A stretch of 64,000 nucleotides of DNA from Acanthacorydalis orientalis (GCA_034766995.1 CM068319.1:18687422-18751421); one strand, 5' to 3'; numbered from the stretch's first letter, positions 14,425-27,437 are shown. Program-made: numbers and translations. The notes: generated by a model not told the origin, from the letters alone.

Positions 14425-16015
14425 TTTTATTCAACGATACTTTTTAATATTAATATTGTTTTTACATCAATGTAAAATACTATTAGTGTTCAAATGTAAA
14501 TGCTGAATTATTATTTAGAAAGTGTTTTAATAGAGAAACAACAAATATATGTACACCTAATAATATATTAATGCGGCACTTTATTTTGATTGATCTACTT
14601 TTTTACAAGTTCATTTAACTGTAATGTTTATTGATTGATTCAATTTAATAAATAAGAAATACATTGATGTTGATATTTATATAAATGTATTCAATATTCA
14701 GTGTCACTACCAAATTTATATAAACATTTTGATTTTTATAGCTTCAGTCTTTTATTTAATATCTATTTAATTCAATGGTCAATCAATCGTATCAATATAC
14801 TTTTCATTTTTAACTGTTTTAAATAGTTTTCTCCGTTTTACTGATAGATATTATACTTCGATATTTTGTAGATACAAATAAATTACAGAATTAAACTTTT
14901 CTTAGTTTTCGTTACTTCTCTGGAACTTTTTTGTAAAATCGATCAGCTTAGTACGGATTTTTCGAGAATAAAATATTGACCGTCTCTAAAGAATACACAA
15001 CAAACCGGTAGTAAAAAAAAATCCAAAAATAGAATAGACTAAAAGTTCGTATGTAAGTGTTAGATAATGTATAAAATGTTACACAAATCTTGTTATAGAA
15101 GGATATGAATGAAACCAGAAAACGTTTTCTATCAAATAAAGACATTATGTTCGGATGCAAATTCGATTCATATTATACTATTCTTTGTGTAAAAATGAAT
15201 ATTTTTTATGTAATATTATTTTCTAATTCTCAGTTATTGAATATGTTCTGTTTAGTTTAAATTATTAAAATTGCATAAACCTCTTTTATATTCTGTTGAA
15301 AAGAATTATTTACATTTCATATAAAACTATAAATAAATCTGGTACTATTTCATATTTTCGAATAATTTATGCTCAATACACATTAATATTACCGTTGACA
15401 CTATAAATACCTTTTAATGACCAAAAATATTAAGAGCACATATTTAAAAGAGTGATCTAACAGGTTGATGATTAATATGATGAAAGTTTGAATCGAGATA
15501 ATATATTTCATCTTATATTAAAAATATTATCTAGATTCCGTTACAAATATTAACGTTGAATATGAATAGCTTAAGAATCGATTTCTTTATATATAAATAA
15601 TATTTATGGTACAACATTTTAAATTGTAAAATAGGAAATAATCAGTAAATTATGTAATTATGCTTTAATTCATTTAAATGCATCAATAATATATTTTTTG
15701 TTTTTCAACAATATTGTAGTTTTATTGTTGGATCAAAATTTTAATAACTGCGAGAAAAAGAATAACCACGACAAGAAAATATATATATACTTGCCCTGTG
15801 ACGGTAAATGACAGTGGAACAAAAGCATACAAATTTAATTGTATGTTTTTATTGATAAAAATCACAACTTGCGTATTTCTCGACAATGAAAATTGAATTT
15901 TTTGTTTCAACATACAATATGAGAAATAATGAATGATTCATACAAATTAATATTTTTCAGTTAAAAGGAATGACTTTAATAAAGAAAATTTCTTAAATTG
16001 GTTTTCCATTCATGA

Positions 16016-16017
<2 letters not shown>
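13583..16017. other. AT-rich intergenic stretch
   Basis: No recognisable gene or element. One TA tract at 14379-14422; short open frames only, without family resemblance. Confidence 0.6.
14379..14422. repeat. (TA)n microsatellite
   Basis: About 44 bp of pure TA. Confidence 0.95.

Positions 16018-16055
<38 letters not shown>
16018..16055. repeat. (TA)n tract abutting mariner left end
   Basis: The TA repeat runs up to the left terminal repeat of the element at 16057. Another TA tract begins exactly at its right end (17331), so the element apparently inserted within a TA repeat. Confidence 0.93.
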
Positions 16056-16056
<1 letters not shown>

Positions 16057-16058
<2 letters not shown>

Positions 16059-16084
16059 AGGAGGTTGCATTGAAAGCTGCTGTT
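16057..16084 (+). repeat. Left terminal inverted repeat of mariner
   Basis: 28 bp, inverted copy of 17303-17330 with three mismatches. Confidence 0.92.
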
Positions 16085-16230
16085 CACGTGTAGATAGCTC
16101 TAGGTGCGTATGCTGTGTGCAGTGATAAATGTATCTTATCTAATTTTAAAGTGTGAACATTTCCTACTAAAACTCAATCATCAGACGTCACCCTTTGTTT
16201 ATACAAGTGATTTTCTATAACCAGATTAAA

Positions 16231-17248
16231 ATGGAACGTGATAAGTTGTTTTTCCAATGTGTATATCTAGACTACGTCGAATTGAAAAAAGTGCAATTGA
16301 AGTTCATCGGTTGCTTGAGAAAACTTATGATGAATCTTCTCCATTGGAAACAGCATGTAGAGATTGGTTTCGACGATTCAAAAGTGGTTATCGTGACGTT
16401 CACGACAAACAACAGCTAAGTCAATCGAAAAAGTTCTAAGAACAACTGCAGGCTCTATTGGAAGAAAACTCTGCTCAAACACCCAAAGAATTGACTCAAC
16501 AGCTAGAAGTCGATAAATCAACGATTTGACGAAGTTTGCAAGTCATGGGAAAGATCCAGAAATAAAGGAGATGGCTGCCACATGAATCGATCGAAAATGG
16601 TATTTCTAATTGCTTAAATATCTTGATTTCTTTGCTCGCACGGCATAAAAAGAAGAATTTATTGTGGCGTCCCATGACCGGCGATTAAAAATGGATCTAA
16701 TTCGACAATTCGAAACACAAGAAATCATGGGTTGATCCAGGCCAACCATCAATGTCGACACCAAAGCGAAACATCAACGGTCATAGAACACTGCTCTCTA
16801 TTTGGTGGGATATGGAGGGTTTCGTGTATTATGAACTGTTGGAACTGAAGGAACAATCACCGCTGAACGTTATCGATAACAATTGGAGTGTTTGAATGAT
16901 AATTTGATGTAAAAATGACCATCAATTGCATTAAATCACCGAAAAGTGATTCTTCTCCATGACAATGCTCGTCCGCATGTTGCTATATCCGTGAAACAAA
17001 CACTGATGGAGCTCGAATGAGAGGTTCTCCCGCACCCAGCGTATTCTCTGGACCTGGGCTCAACCAATTACCATCTGTTCCGATCGATGCAACACGCTTT
17101 GTAAGATACACATTTCCATAACTACGGAGAAGTAGAAAATTCGGTTGCTGAATTGATTGGCTTAAAAGGCAGACCGTTCTTTCGTCACTGAATTCAACTT
17201 CTGTCCGAAAAGTGGGAAAAAGTCAGATTCCGAAGACAAATAACTTGA
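16231..17248 (+). pseudogene. Mariner transposase pseudogene (DD34D family)
   Basis: The ATG at 16231 fits the expected start. From about 16260 the protein similarity lies one frame over: IEVHRLLEKTYDESSP, ETACRDWFRRFKSG, QALLEENSAQTPKELTQQLE form the helix-turn-helix region. The first catalytic Asp is kept in T-G-D (16683-16685), but the following Glu codon is TAA (16686-16688). The second lies in HDNARPH (16958-16978). The third, normally Asp in the APSDYHLF block, is Asn here (AAT, 17066-17068) at the correct 34-residue spacing. Several stops (for example 16437-16439) and frameshifts are present. The product would have been a nuclear cut-and-paste transposase; this copy is dead. The C-terminal WEKV block and a terminal TGA at 17246-17248 match the usual mariner end. 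Confidence 0.92.
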
Positions 17249-17302
17249 TTAATGTATTAACACATTTTGTTATTAAAATAAATGGTCAAAGAACCCACAA
17301 AA

Positions 17303-17326
17303 AACAGCGGCTTGCAATGCAACCTC

Positions 17327-17330
<4 letters not shown>
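17303..17330 (-). repeat. Right terminal inverted repeat of mariner
   Basis: 28 bp; ends CAACCTCCTAA immediately before TA. Confidence 0.92.

Positions 17331-17358
<28 letters not shown>
17331..17358. repeat. (TA)n tract abutting mariner right end
   Basis: Starts at the target dinucleotide of the mariner; continuation of the tract interrupted at 16055. Confidence 0.92.
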
Positions 17359-17361
<3 letters not shown>

Positions 17362-18908
17362 CACAAAACTGAAAATTGATGAAATAAATTATTATAAAAC
17401 GTAGACACAAACCCCTGGCGATCGCTATTCATCACTGTACTTATAGTATATTGGAGTATATTTTCTCATGTAATTTATTACCGAAAAAAAATATATCGAA
17501 AAATATAACGTAGAGAAAACTTCAACATATTGCACATCCAATGGTTTATTTCTCACATAGCTACACAAATAAATCTATATTTCATCGTTTCATGGTGTGT
17601 ACTGTAGCTAATATGCGAAAATTTTAGTAAAATAACACATATACTCTTAAACATACTTGTGTATTCGTACATACGCACACACATACATTCATCGACATCA
17701 TATACACGTATACATAATACATAAATATCGTACAAATCCGGTTTTGTGTTATGAACGTTGAGACGCCTCGAGACCCACCAACGCAATCGACCACATCTCA
17801 AGCACAGTACAGATAACCGTCGACGTCTAGCATCCAGACGCCTTACAAAGTAACCTCTATTTCAGACGTGCCATTAAACGTCGATGAAAAACATCATTGT
17901 GACTTGAGTGAAATGCGGCTTCTTTGAAACAGGCAGTGGCAGTAACGGTATTTAGTTTGGTGTGTAGTTTTAGAAAATTAACAGAATAATTACGACAGCA
18001 ATGACAGGAAATAACAGCAGAAAAAGTTATTTGTATTTTTACTGAAATGGAATATTTATATAAATTTACACTGTTATTAAAAAATATATACTAATAATTA
18101 ATTTAATAGTAAGAGTAATACTTATTATAGGACAAATAATTTGTTTCATCTCAAAAGTCATATACATAAACATGAAAAAAAAATATGAAAATATCCTAAT
18201 TTTAACTTTTCATCACACAATTGATTCACATTACACAATTCACATTTTATTAAGAATCAAAGTAAATAAGCGCTATGAGTTAATATCGTCTTGAAACAAT
18301 ATTGATTCCAATAATGCAAATTTGAAACTATACCAGATATTAACTTTTTCTCATGTAACGAAATTTTGTTATTGCATAATTTTGTAACAAATTTATATAT
18401 ATATATATACTCTTATTTTTATTTTTTTGGAATTTGGATTTTTTTTTATTTTTCTGTAAAAAGATGCTTTAGCGAGCACTATGGAGCTCCGTTAGCTGAA
18501 CTGTAAGATTCGACCTCGTCAAGGAACTATTGTAAATTGCACAATAGTTGATGATAATTCCCTATATACGAAACTTTTAGGAAATTCGAGCAGCACGAAT
18601 CGTGAGCCACAGTCTTCGATATTCATTATCACTGAGGGGCCTAAGTCCTCCAGCTATTCTATAGACGGAACTTTACACTTAACTCTCTGCATTTCTATAT
18701 CTTTCTACCTGAACTTAATGAATTATATTACAATTGTGTTTTAAAAACAGAAGATTCATATTCATTCATTCACTTTCCTTATTTTATCTGTATAAATTAG
18801 TTTAGATACAGATAGACTGTTATATGATGCATAAACGCTTAAAAAACTCTGCATATAGTCTTCAGATATAACTATAAATATTGTTATATAATAAAATCAA
18901 TTAATTGG

Positions 18909-18953
<45 letters not shown>

Positions 18954-20200
18954 CTTTTAAAATACCTCAAAAACTCATTCACACACATTAATTTAATAAC
19001 GATACACTAATTTAAACATGGAAATTGTTTTCTTTTGGTTACTCTGTAGAAATATAAGACCCTAGAATGGACTGGAAATTGACCGTTTAATGTATTCATT
19101 TTTCAATGGAAGAAAGAATCCTGAACTCAAACTTAGAAAATATTGTGTGTGTAAAACATTATAAACGCACAAGTCCGTACAGAGAATGAACTATAGAAGT
19201 AAAAAGAAGAAGAAAAAATGTTGGAAAAGTTTCAAAAAAGTCTCGTAAAGAAAAAAGTAAGAAAGTTAGAATATAGTGACAGCTGTATAACTTACGATGC
19301 AGTCGTGGTATATTTTTACCGGTATAAGTTGAGGGTTATTAGTAATAAATTATATTGCTAATAAAGATGTTAGCTGTTTGTTTAACAAGATTACTTGACA
19401 TCAGATATATTTATATGTACATTTTTTATCTACTCATATTTTAAATACAAGTACGAACATTACATTTTATATTCACAATTTTTATAAAAAATAACGTTTA
19501 GGAAAAGTAACATCTGTTCAAGTCACAAAACATAAATTGTAGAAGTATTACAATGTTTGAAACAAATAATGAATAGAATGTGTTTTGTACATATTTCTTA
19601 ATATTTTGCTTTGAAATCGATTTCATTTCACGCTAAATTCTCATTATTAATTGAAAAAGAAAGTTAGAAAGTTAGTTTCAAATCCTATAATCAATTAAAA
19701 GCTCAGTTATTAACGTTTAACTTGTTTAATAAACATCATTATGCTTTTATGAGAAAATGTAGAACTTTTTGTATAAATCTACCTCAATTAAAAGTTGATA
19801 TAAAAATGTAAACTGATATTCCACTTAATTAATAAATAAATTCGTTTACACTGAAATCAATTAAAAAGATTTTTTTAACGATTTTAATACAATTTCATAA
19901 TTTCGGCACGTGAGTTTTTGATTGTAAATTTTCACTTTTAATTTGTTAATACAATGTTATTACTATAAACTGTTTTTTTTTTAATAAAAATTTGATCATT
20001 TTAAATTACGTTTATGTCAAATACATTAACAACTTATTTTTTGATAAATATAAATATTAATTACCATTTAATTCTAATAAATTTATTAATACAATAAAAA
20101 ACTCACATGAAACTTTTCTTCTTTTAATCTTTAAGAATGTAAAATATATTTCAATCTTTTGTAAGATTAAGCTTACAAAAATTTTGTATATACATACATG

Positions 20201-20202
<2 letters not shown>
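17359..20202. other. Intergenic stretch with less AT-rich islands
   Basis: No recognisable gene. 17400-18000 is clearly less AT-rich. It has an 82-codon minus-strand frame (17801-17553) of no known family. 18470-18680 is a second island with a 9-bp perfect hairpin (AACTATTGT 18525-18533 with 18541-18549). One TA tract at 18912-18951. The islands could be regulatory DNA or decayed repeats. Confidence 0.5.
18912..18951. repeat. (TA)n microsatellite
   Basis: About 40 bp of pure TA. Confidence 0.95.

Positions 20203-20204
<2 letters not shown>

Positions 20205-20256
<52 letters not shown>
20205..20256. repeat. (TA)n microsatellite
   Basis: About 50 bp of TA preceded by TACATACATGCATACA variants. 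Confidence 0.94.
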
Positions 20257-20258
<2 letters not shown>

Positions 20259-20456
20259 GTAGAATTCACAACATAAAACAAGTCTGTTTTATAACTTGAA
20301 AGTTGTGGTTCTGTGTGAAATCCCTTTGGTTAAAATTAATGGGTTGTATTTGTGGAAAAGCTATATTAACAAGTGGTTAACAAGTTAAGCTAGAACGCAA
20401 TAACCAAAATAAATTAGATATGGTAATTTATTATGTCACTGAAAATTGAAAAGTGA

Positions 20457-20492
20457 AAAAATATTTATCAGAATATTCTGATAAATATTTTT
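20457..20492. repeat. 36-bp perfect palindrome
   Basis: An uninterrupted palindrome centred between 20474 and 20475 with 18-bp arms (core ATTTATCAGAATATTCTGAT). It could extrude as a cruciform or be a chance product in AT-rich DNA; at this length chance is unlikely. Confidence 0.8.
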
Positions 20493-20722
20493 ATTCCATA
20501 GGAAACCACTTTTGGAAAAAGTAAGGTGGTAATTTTTGTGAAATAGCGCTATAAAAAGTAATTAGTACCTTATAGAAAACAATATTGGTATAGTTTATTC
20601 AGGAATTCATAAAAAGAGAATTCATAAAAAAAAATATTCGTTTGTCTAGAATAACGTTAAATTAATGAATTTTATAGTCAGGAGACAGTTAAGTTATGGG
20701 AAATAAAAAATATATTGTGATA

Positions 20723-20725
<3 letters not shown>

Positions 20726-20807
<82 letters not shown>

Positions 20808-20808
20808 A
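20726..20808. repeat. (TA)n-(TG)n compound microsatellite
   Basis: About 57 bp of TA followed by about 25 bp of TG. Confidence 0.95.
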
Positions 20809-21317
20809 ATAGACTATATTCATTTGTATAAAAATATTAAATAATTAATGTACATGCCATGAATCTTTTTAAGAAGTAAAGGAATAAGAATATTATTCTT
20901 TCAATTTTTTCTCTAATTATTGAAAACAACTAGTTCGATATATTTAATTTTTTCGTTTAATGCTGCTTATAATGTTATTTATTTACAAGAAAAATATCTA
21001 AGGATACTTTTACTTTAAAAATTGTATTGTTAAAAACACCAAATAGCAAATAAAAATTAAAAATAATTAATAATACATAAAATGTTTTTTTTTATATTAA
21101 TATTAAATAAATATTTAAAACATTATGTACCTAGCAAAGATTAGGATGTATTTTCTATAGATTAAAGGGTAGAATATTCAAAAATAATATATTGGAAGAA
21201 AAAACTACTTTCCAAACACACATAATTAACACATTGCAAACTCAATTTGTTAACAACGTTAATGCGTCCATAGATATGTATAGAAAATTGAAAGTATCAG
21301 TACATACTGAATATTGA

Positions 21318-21318
21318 A

Positions 21319-21370
<52 letters not shown>
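21318..21370. repeat. (TA)n microsatellite
   Basis: About 53 bp of TA with one ACATA interruption. Confidence 0.94.
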
Positions 21371-21373
<3 letters not shown>

Positions 21374-21490
21374 AGTGTAATTAAGCATTACGCATGGGTA
21401 TCTGTAGTTTCTAACTGCTAACGATTAATTAAATTTAAATCTAGATTGTAATTTTAACGAGATTTGTGCCTAATTTAAACTGATGGTTTG

Positions 21491-21521
<31 letters not shown>

Positions 21522-22690
21522 GTATAGTTTTAAAAGGAGTCTGGAAATGTTCACTTGTAATTATAAAAGTTAAATCTTACTATTTGACTTAAAGAAGAAA
21601 TAATTTTATTTAAGAGTTTTAAAAATATTGAAGCTACCAATACAGAAATGAAAGAATGATAATAAAAAAGAAATAATCAAATAATGTATTATTTCATAAA
21701 TTGATTTTTTTATAGTTTCAAGTATATTAGTTCTGATTTTAAAATATATATATATATATACACATAAATCGCTGGATAAAAATATATGATATTTATCAAA
21801 AAAGAAAAACATAAAATAGTAATTATATTACATATAATTTCATTCAAAAATCTATAGTATCCTAATTATGTTATATTCTTTTTCTGAGTTGTTTAAATTT
21901 TTTTTAATAACATTTTTTTAAAAAATATTGATACACAGTAACGTAGTGTCAAAATTTAAATTAAATCTCTAATTCTAGTTATTTTTAAGAAAAATATTCA
22001 TCTTTGCAAATGATTTTTTCATCCTAACAATCAGTCTTTTGTTCGAGTGAAAAATGTTCAATAAATCATTATTAATCATTTTTTTAATATATTTTCGATA
22101 ACGAATGCAAGTCACAATAAATAGAATGAAACCACTCTACGATGTTACAATCGGAAAAAATGCTTGGAACTTTTAAGACAATTATTTTCATATATGAAAA
22201 TATTAATCATAGAAAATCACTAACATTGATCAATAATTTATAGAAGTATATTAGATACGGTGATGTTTCATAAAAATGCGAATAATACAAAAGTATATCT
22301 CATTTTTAAGACAAACGAAATTAAAGTATGAAACATAAAGTTACATACTTGTTAAATTAATCTTTGCGAATATGAATCTTAGACAAGTTGACATTTTTTA
22401 TGAACCCTGTTTCTAATCAGTAGTTTACAGCACGCGATCACGCAATGTTAACGAACTGAAAAACAACATCGGTACGAGAACGCTGAAAATAATGTAAACA
22501 GAGTTGAAAATATTGTATCGAGTCATGTACACGAGTTGATAAATATATGCAAATGGAAAGCATGCAGTTTGAACATTTATTGCAACAAAAGTGTAAAACA
22601 AAACTTACAGAGAACACTTCACATTTGATAGAAGAGTAGAATTAGAAAAACATGTACTTGTATACACACACAACCTACATCTGAACTATA

Positions 22691-22696
<6 letters not shown>

Positions 22697-22745
<49 letters not shown>

Positions 22746-22747
22746 TA

Positions 22748-22834
<87 letters not shown>
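22697..22834. repeat. Double (TA)n tract with (TG)n end
   Basis: Two TA runs separated by AGTAATATAA, then a TG run of about 30 bp and TATGTATG. Confidence 0.94.
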
Positions 22835-22837
<3 letters not shown>

Positions 22838-23142
22838 GTATAAACAAGAATATAACCGTACATAAAAGTTTTAACAAAATTTCTCATCTTTCTGGACGTT
22901 GCATCATATAGTCTGGCATCTAACAAATAGCTGCGATGCAGTGTGAATCTCAAATAACATTTCTGGTAAACCACATGGCGTCTATATTGTACTACAAAAC
23001 TACGCAGACTAGATGTCCGATGCTTTGAGTTTATGGGATTATATTTTAGCATAGCCTTTAGTTTGCGGTAAGCTACGATAAATGTAAGTAAGCGATACCT
23101 TTGCGTCTGGCACGGTTGGTATGCATAATCATAGAAAATGGA

Positions 23143-23145
<3 letters not shown>

Positions 23146-23209
<64 letters not shown>

Positions 23210-23222
23210 TATGTGTGTGTGT
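23146..23222. repeat. (TA)n-(TG)n compound microsatellite
   Basis: About 59 bp of TA, then GTACATATG and a short TG run. Confidence 0.94.
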
Positions 23223-23447
23223 GATTAAGAAAAACTTAGAAGATTCAGTTATACATCTATTCCTTCGGTAGTTTAATCAAAGATAACTTTTGAAAATATA
23301 TGCAGGTTGCAAACAGGTTCACATAGATATTTGTAGAACAGAAACGTAGAAACAAATTGGTAGAAGCTTGTATTAATTTTTGGAACAAAAAAATATATTT
23401 GTTTATGTTTCTTCAATGTTTCTGTTACGTATATAAAAAATAAAATA

Positions 23448-23450
<3 letters not shown>

Positions 23451-23500
<50 letters not shown>
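23451..23500. repeat. (TA)n microsatellite
   Basis: About 50 bp of pure TA. Confidence 0.95.
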
Positions 23501-23503
<3 letters not shown>

Positions 23504-23715
23504 CTATCTTTATTCATAATATTCAGCATTTCGTTCTATTTCTATCTAACTACATTATCGACGAGGATAATTATATTCTAATCATTTTGTGGGAACGATA
23601 AAGACAGACTATTCATGTTTATCCATTGACTTTTATTAACTTATATGTATAAATTTGTATAAGATGCAGATAGACTCTTTTATATGATGCAAAATTAGTT
23701 GAAACCTCGGTATGT

Positions 23716-23771
<56 letters not shown>
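23716..23771. repeat. Self-complementary (AC)n-(AT)n-(GT)n microsatellite
   Basis: CA units, then TA units, then TG units: the two outer blocks are reverse complements, so the whole 56-bp locus is an inverted repeat. Confidence 0.92.
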
Positions 23772-24649
23772 TATATAATAAAAAAATAAAAAAATCTGCA
23801 ATTATGAGCTACATAAGGAAAGCAAAAACTGTATGAAGTTATGGAATAATGTAATGTTTTGAAAATTAACCTGGTCTCTATTTTATCATAAATAGACTAA
23901 AATATATAGATAGACTAGAAATTAAAATATATTTGATACATCATGTTTAAATGAACTTAATATTATAGTAGGACTCAAATCTTGTTCTATATAGTACTTG
24001 ATTCTATGATTTTTTTTAGTGCTAATAAATTAGAATAAATTTACTTAAGTAATAATTAAGTAATTCTGCGAGAAATTAAAAAAATGAAATTAACAATTCT
24101 AAGTGATTTATCTCAATTTAAAACAAGAGTTCTTGTGATTGTTTTTTATGCGACGAAATATACACTGATTTCATATAAAAAATTGAGAAAAAAGGTTTTA
24201 AAATCATGAAACTGAAAATAAGAAAAAAATCTTAATAAAATCCTAAGTATCATAATAAATATACAAGTTTTCAAGTTAGATTTAGCATTTTGCCTAGTTT
24301 GTGAATTATTTGCGAATTCAAAAATTTTTTTTAATATTGACAAAAAATACTTATTAAATATTAATCATATAAACCAATATGTATCAATATTATGGTAAGT
24401 CCAATTGTAGATATTTATATACGATATCAATTTAAAAGTTTATTAACAATAACAAAATGGAAACTTACCAGTTATTTATTTATTTATAAATTTTTCATAC
24501 TATTCAGCACGAATTCTCTCTGGCTATATTATTTATACGAAACTGTTTACATTCCTGGGGAAAAAATGTAAATTTTTATTATAAAATGAGTAAGGAACTC
24601 CAAACTGTTACTTAATTAAAATTTCGTATTGATTCTGTTAATTGACATT

Positions 24650-24900
24650 TTGAATGGCAACGAACAGAGTTACAGCGCAATATACGTCGATCGTGAATAA
24701 ATAATGGCACGGGGTCGTTGTGAAACCATTTTAATCTCGTCATTAATTCAATGCAAAACTATAATTTGCTATTATGTACATTTTCGGTAACTCTGTATAC
24801 ATAATATAACATATATGATGCAATATGCATTGAGAGCATAATTTTAGAATTAGCGAAATAATGAAAATGAACGTGCTTAGTGTCCTTTAGCGAATTGTGA
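24650..24900. promoter_or_regulatory. Candidate conserved non-coding island
   Basis: A segment clearly less AT-rich than its flanks with no long frame. It holds several homeodomain-type ATTA cores and a near-octamer (TTCAATGCAAAACT). This texture resembles insect conserved non-coding elements, but without alignment this is only a suggestion. Confidence 0.2.
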
Positions 24901-24991
24901 ATATTGGTCATATCGCTGCACTTTCAATAAATTTAGTTAGATAATTTTATCTAGATTCATTTATGTATCACAGAATATTACATAAAGACAA

Positions 24992-24994
<3 letters not shown>

Positions 24995-25031
<37 letters not shown>
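24995..25031. repeat. (TA)n tract abutting foldback element
   Basis: Pure TA ending exactly at the left end of the foldback at 25032. Confidence 0.93.
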
Positions 25032-25035
<4 letters not shown>

Positions 25036-25149
25036 GATTAAATTTAGGATTCTACATGAAAGTATTAAAAAAAACGCAAAAATTAAAATAACATGATTTT
25101 TTTAATTTTTGCGTTTTTTTAATATGTGAAAGCTTTAACTGAATCACCC
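25032..25149. mobile_element. Foldback MITE-like element
   Basis: A ~118-bp inverted repeat flanked by TA-rich DNA. Outer ends are AGGTGATTAAATTTAGG on the left and, as reverse complement of the right end, GGGTGATTCAGTTAAAG. The inner arms (25065-25088 and 25100-25122) are nearly perfect complements around AACGCAAAAATT, with one A-run length difference and an 11-nt loop. TA flanks fit a Tc1/mariner-type MITE, but no transposase partner is visible here. The right boundary is uncertain by 1-2 bases. Confidence 0.6.
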
Positions 25150-25523
25150 TATATATACATACATATATACTGAGAGTTACTTATTATTGATTATTTTCAA
25201 CAATACTATCAAAATTCTATTCTCCTTGAAATATAATCGTAAATGCAATGTATAAATTATACAAAAAGGAATAGAAAATAATTGATTTTAAAATATATAG
25301 TTTCTCAACATGGGCATAAGTTTTTCAGGGTTTTTTTTATGAACGAGTAGTATGAAAATGTTAAAAATAAATATTTTAATACTTTTATTCAAAAGTGAAA
25401 TCAATAATTTGATTCGGTATTCATTAAAAATATTATCGATAAATTTAACAGTAGGTGCTTTCATTTAAATCATTTTCAAAACGTTTTAATTGATATTTAT
25501 ATTTTTTGATAATTGTTTATATG

Positions 25524-25568
<45 letters not shown>

Positions 25569-26101
25569 TATTTTTGAAATATAATTAAAAAATAGTTTAT
25601 TAACATTAGAGTGCCTATATATATATGAATTGTATAAAAAATAATTTGTATTTACATACATGTATCTACATGTAAATTATATTAATACTGAATTTGAAAA
25701 ACATTTTTTTCTGTCTACCCACATTTATTGATACAACATGTATTAACACAATATTTTTACACAATCTATTGTGACATGAACAGAAATGTTAACGATATAT
25801 CTATATATTGTTTATATAGTTGTATTTGTTAAATGTTTGTGTGCAAATTAATTTTTCTTTCTCCCCACAGTCAACAATTTTTTCTGATCAAAAATGTTCA
25901 ACAAATAATTATTGATTATTTTTATTGTTACGTAATATCCATTGCAGTGATGATGTCACCATATCCAATGAGCTAAAGAAAATTATGTTATAATTAATTT
26001 GTAACATTTTTTTTTACGGAATCTAAATTTAGCCACATTTCCAGAATTATATCACATTGATATATTTATACAATACTTAATATTCAAGACGATATATCAT
26101 A

Positions 26102-26103
<2 letters not shown>

Positions 26104-26153
<50 letters not shown>
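26104..26153. repeat. (TA)n microsatellite
   Basis: About 50 bp of pure TA. Confidence 0.95.
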
Positions 26154-26155
<2 letters not shown>

Positions 26156-27386
26156 GAAGTAAATTTTTGATTTTAGTTTTTTTATTTGTTAATATAATAA
26201 AAACGATATCAACTGAAGATTCTAATATACAATAAATCTCATGTCAAGTCACTATTATCATTAATTAATTTATATGAACAATTTTTGTTTTTTCAAAATG
26301 ATTGGTTTCGTTGTTCTTTTTTACAGTTCAGTGTCTAATTCGTATCACTTGCATGAGTTATAGACAGTCTTTAAAAAACTACCGAATAACTAATGCATAT
26401 ACTAATAGTACATCTTCGATAACTTACATTGAAAATGTTAATGCAAATAAATCAATAGCAAATTCAGTGTTGTTACTATAGAGTATACTTTTTTTCTGAT
26501 GATGTTTTAAAATAAACAAGTACTAGGACGATTAAAAAAGACATCTCTTGTATGTCGAATTAAATTATTTTCACATGTTACTATTATTAAAAAATCTGAA
26601 AACATATCGACGTATCTTAAATAATATATGGAGAAATTTCGTAATATCAAATGATCAATTATTTCGGTATTGAGTAAAAAGCTCTCATCTCTAAATATAA
26701 ATAATGATAAAGTATGCAACGACAGTTTAGATTTGTGTATATGAGAAATGTATTGTTCGACTTATCTTAATAAATAACTAGAAAATAATTTAAAACTTTT
26801 AATTTTCAAACGTATTATAAGTGAAAATATTGACAAGACAGGATTAGATCGCGAGATATTTTTAGATTAACAGATCGTAGACAGCTTAATCAATCGAAAG
26901 TTATACTGAGATAATGAGACAGTAATGAGTTTTTGTATAAAAAATACAAGAATGTTTTATATGTGTCACGATTATTCACCAGTACAAATAATAACACTAA
27001 ATCACAGTTCAAATAATAATAAATATATATTATAAACGAAATCATTATTTAATTTTTCGGTTCTTATCTTTGTGCATATAAAGAAACATTAAAAGTGAAT
27101 TTATTATGATCTAATTAAAAATGTATACTTATTCTTTATTTTTATTCTAAAGTATTTGAATCGTCATAAATTGATCGAAACCTAGTAATGTATTTTTTGT
27201 TTATGCTTCAAAGCTGTCATTTTTTTTTTAATAAAATATACTATAAAGTTTAAACCGTAGTCGTTATATCTTATCGGGAAAATATTACATACACAAAATT
27301 TATATTATGGGATACTATCGGAATCTTTATACACAGGATTATTACACAGGAATCAGCATTTTATTGTGCACACAATGTGTAAACTC

Positions 27387-27388
<2 letters not shown>

Positions 27389-27433
<45 letters not shown>
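27389..27433. repeat. (TA)n microsatellite
   Basis: About 45 bp of pure TA. Confidence 0.95.

Positions 27434-27437
<4 letters not shown>

Larger units (their letters stand above)
16057..17330 (+). mobile_element. Near full-length mariner element, inactive
   Basis: It is 1274 bp long, the normal mariner size. It has 28-bp terminal inverted repeats (16057-16084 and 17303-17330), 25 of 28 positions identical, outer sequence TAGGAGGTTGCATTG. The right flank begins with TA (17331-17332); the expected left TA reads TG (16055-16056), probably a point change. Inside is a whole but broken transposase gene. These terminal repeats differ completely from those of the 12.9-kb element, so it is a different mariner lineage. 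Confidence 0.93.
20809..25000. other. AT-rich intergenic stretch with many microsatellites
   Basis: No recognisable gene. TA/TG tracts lie at 21318, 21490, 22697-22834, 23146-23222, 23451 and 23716-23771. Less AT-rich islands lie at 22390-22560, 22860-23130 and 24650-24900. The 22860-23052 island has a minus-strand frame (about 60 codons before it runs into a TG/TA repeat) of no known family. Confidence 0.55.

Noticed and set aside
17553..17801. 82-codon minus-strand frame with a relatively GC-rich start
   Set aside because: No recognisable domain; the second half overlaps a CATACACAC-type low-complexity stretch. Kept only as part of a composition island.
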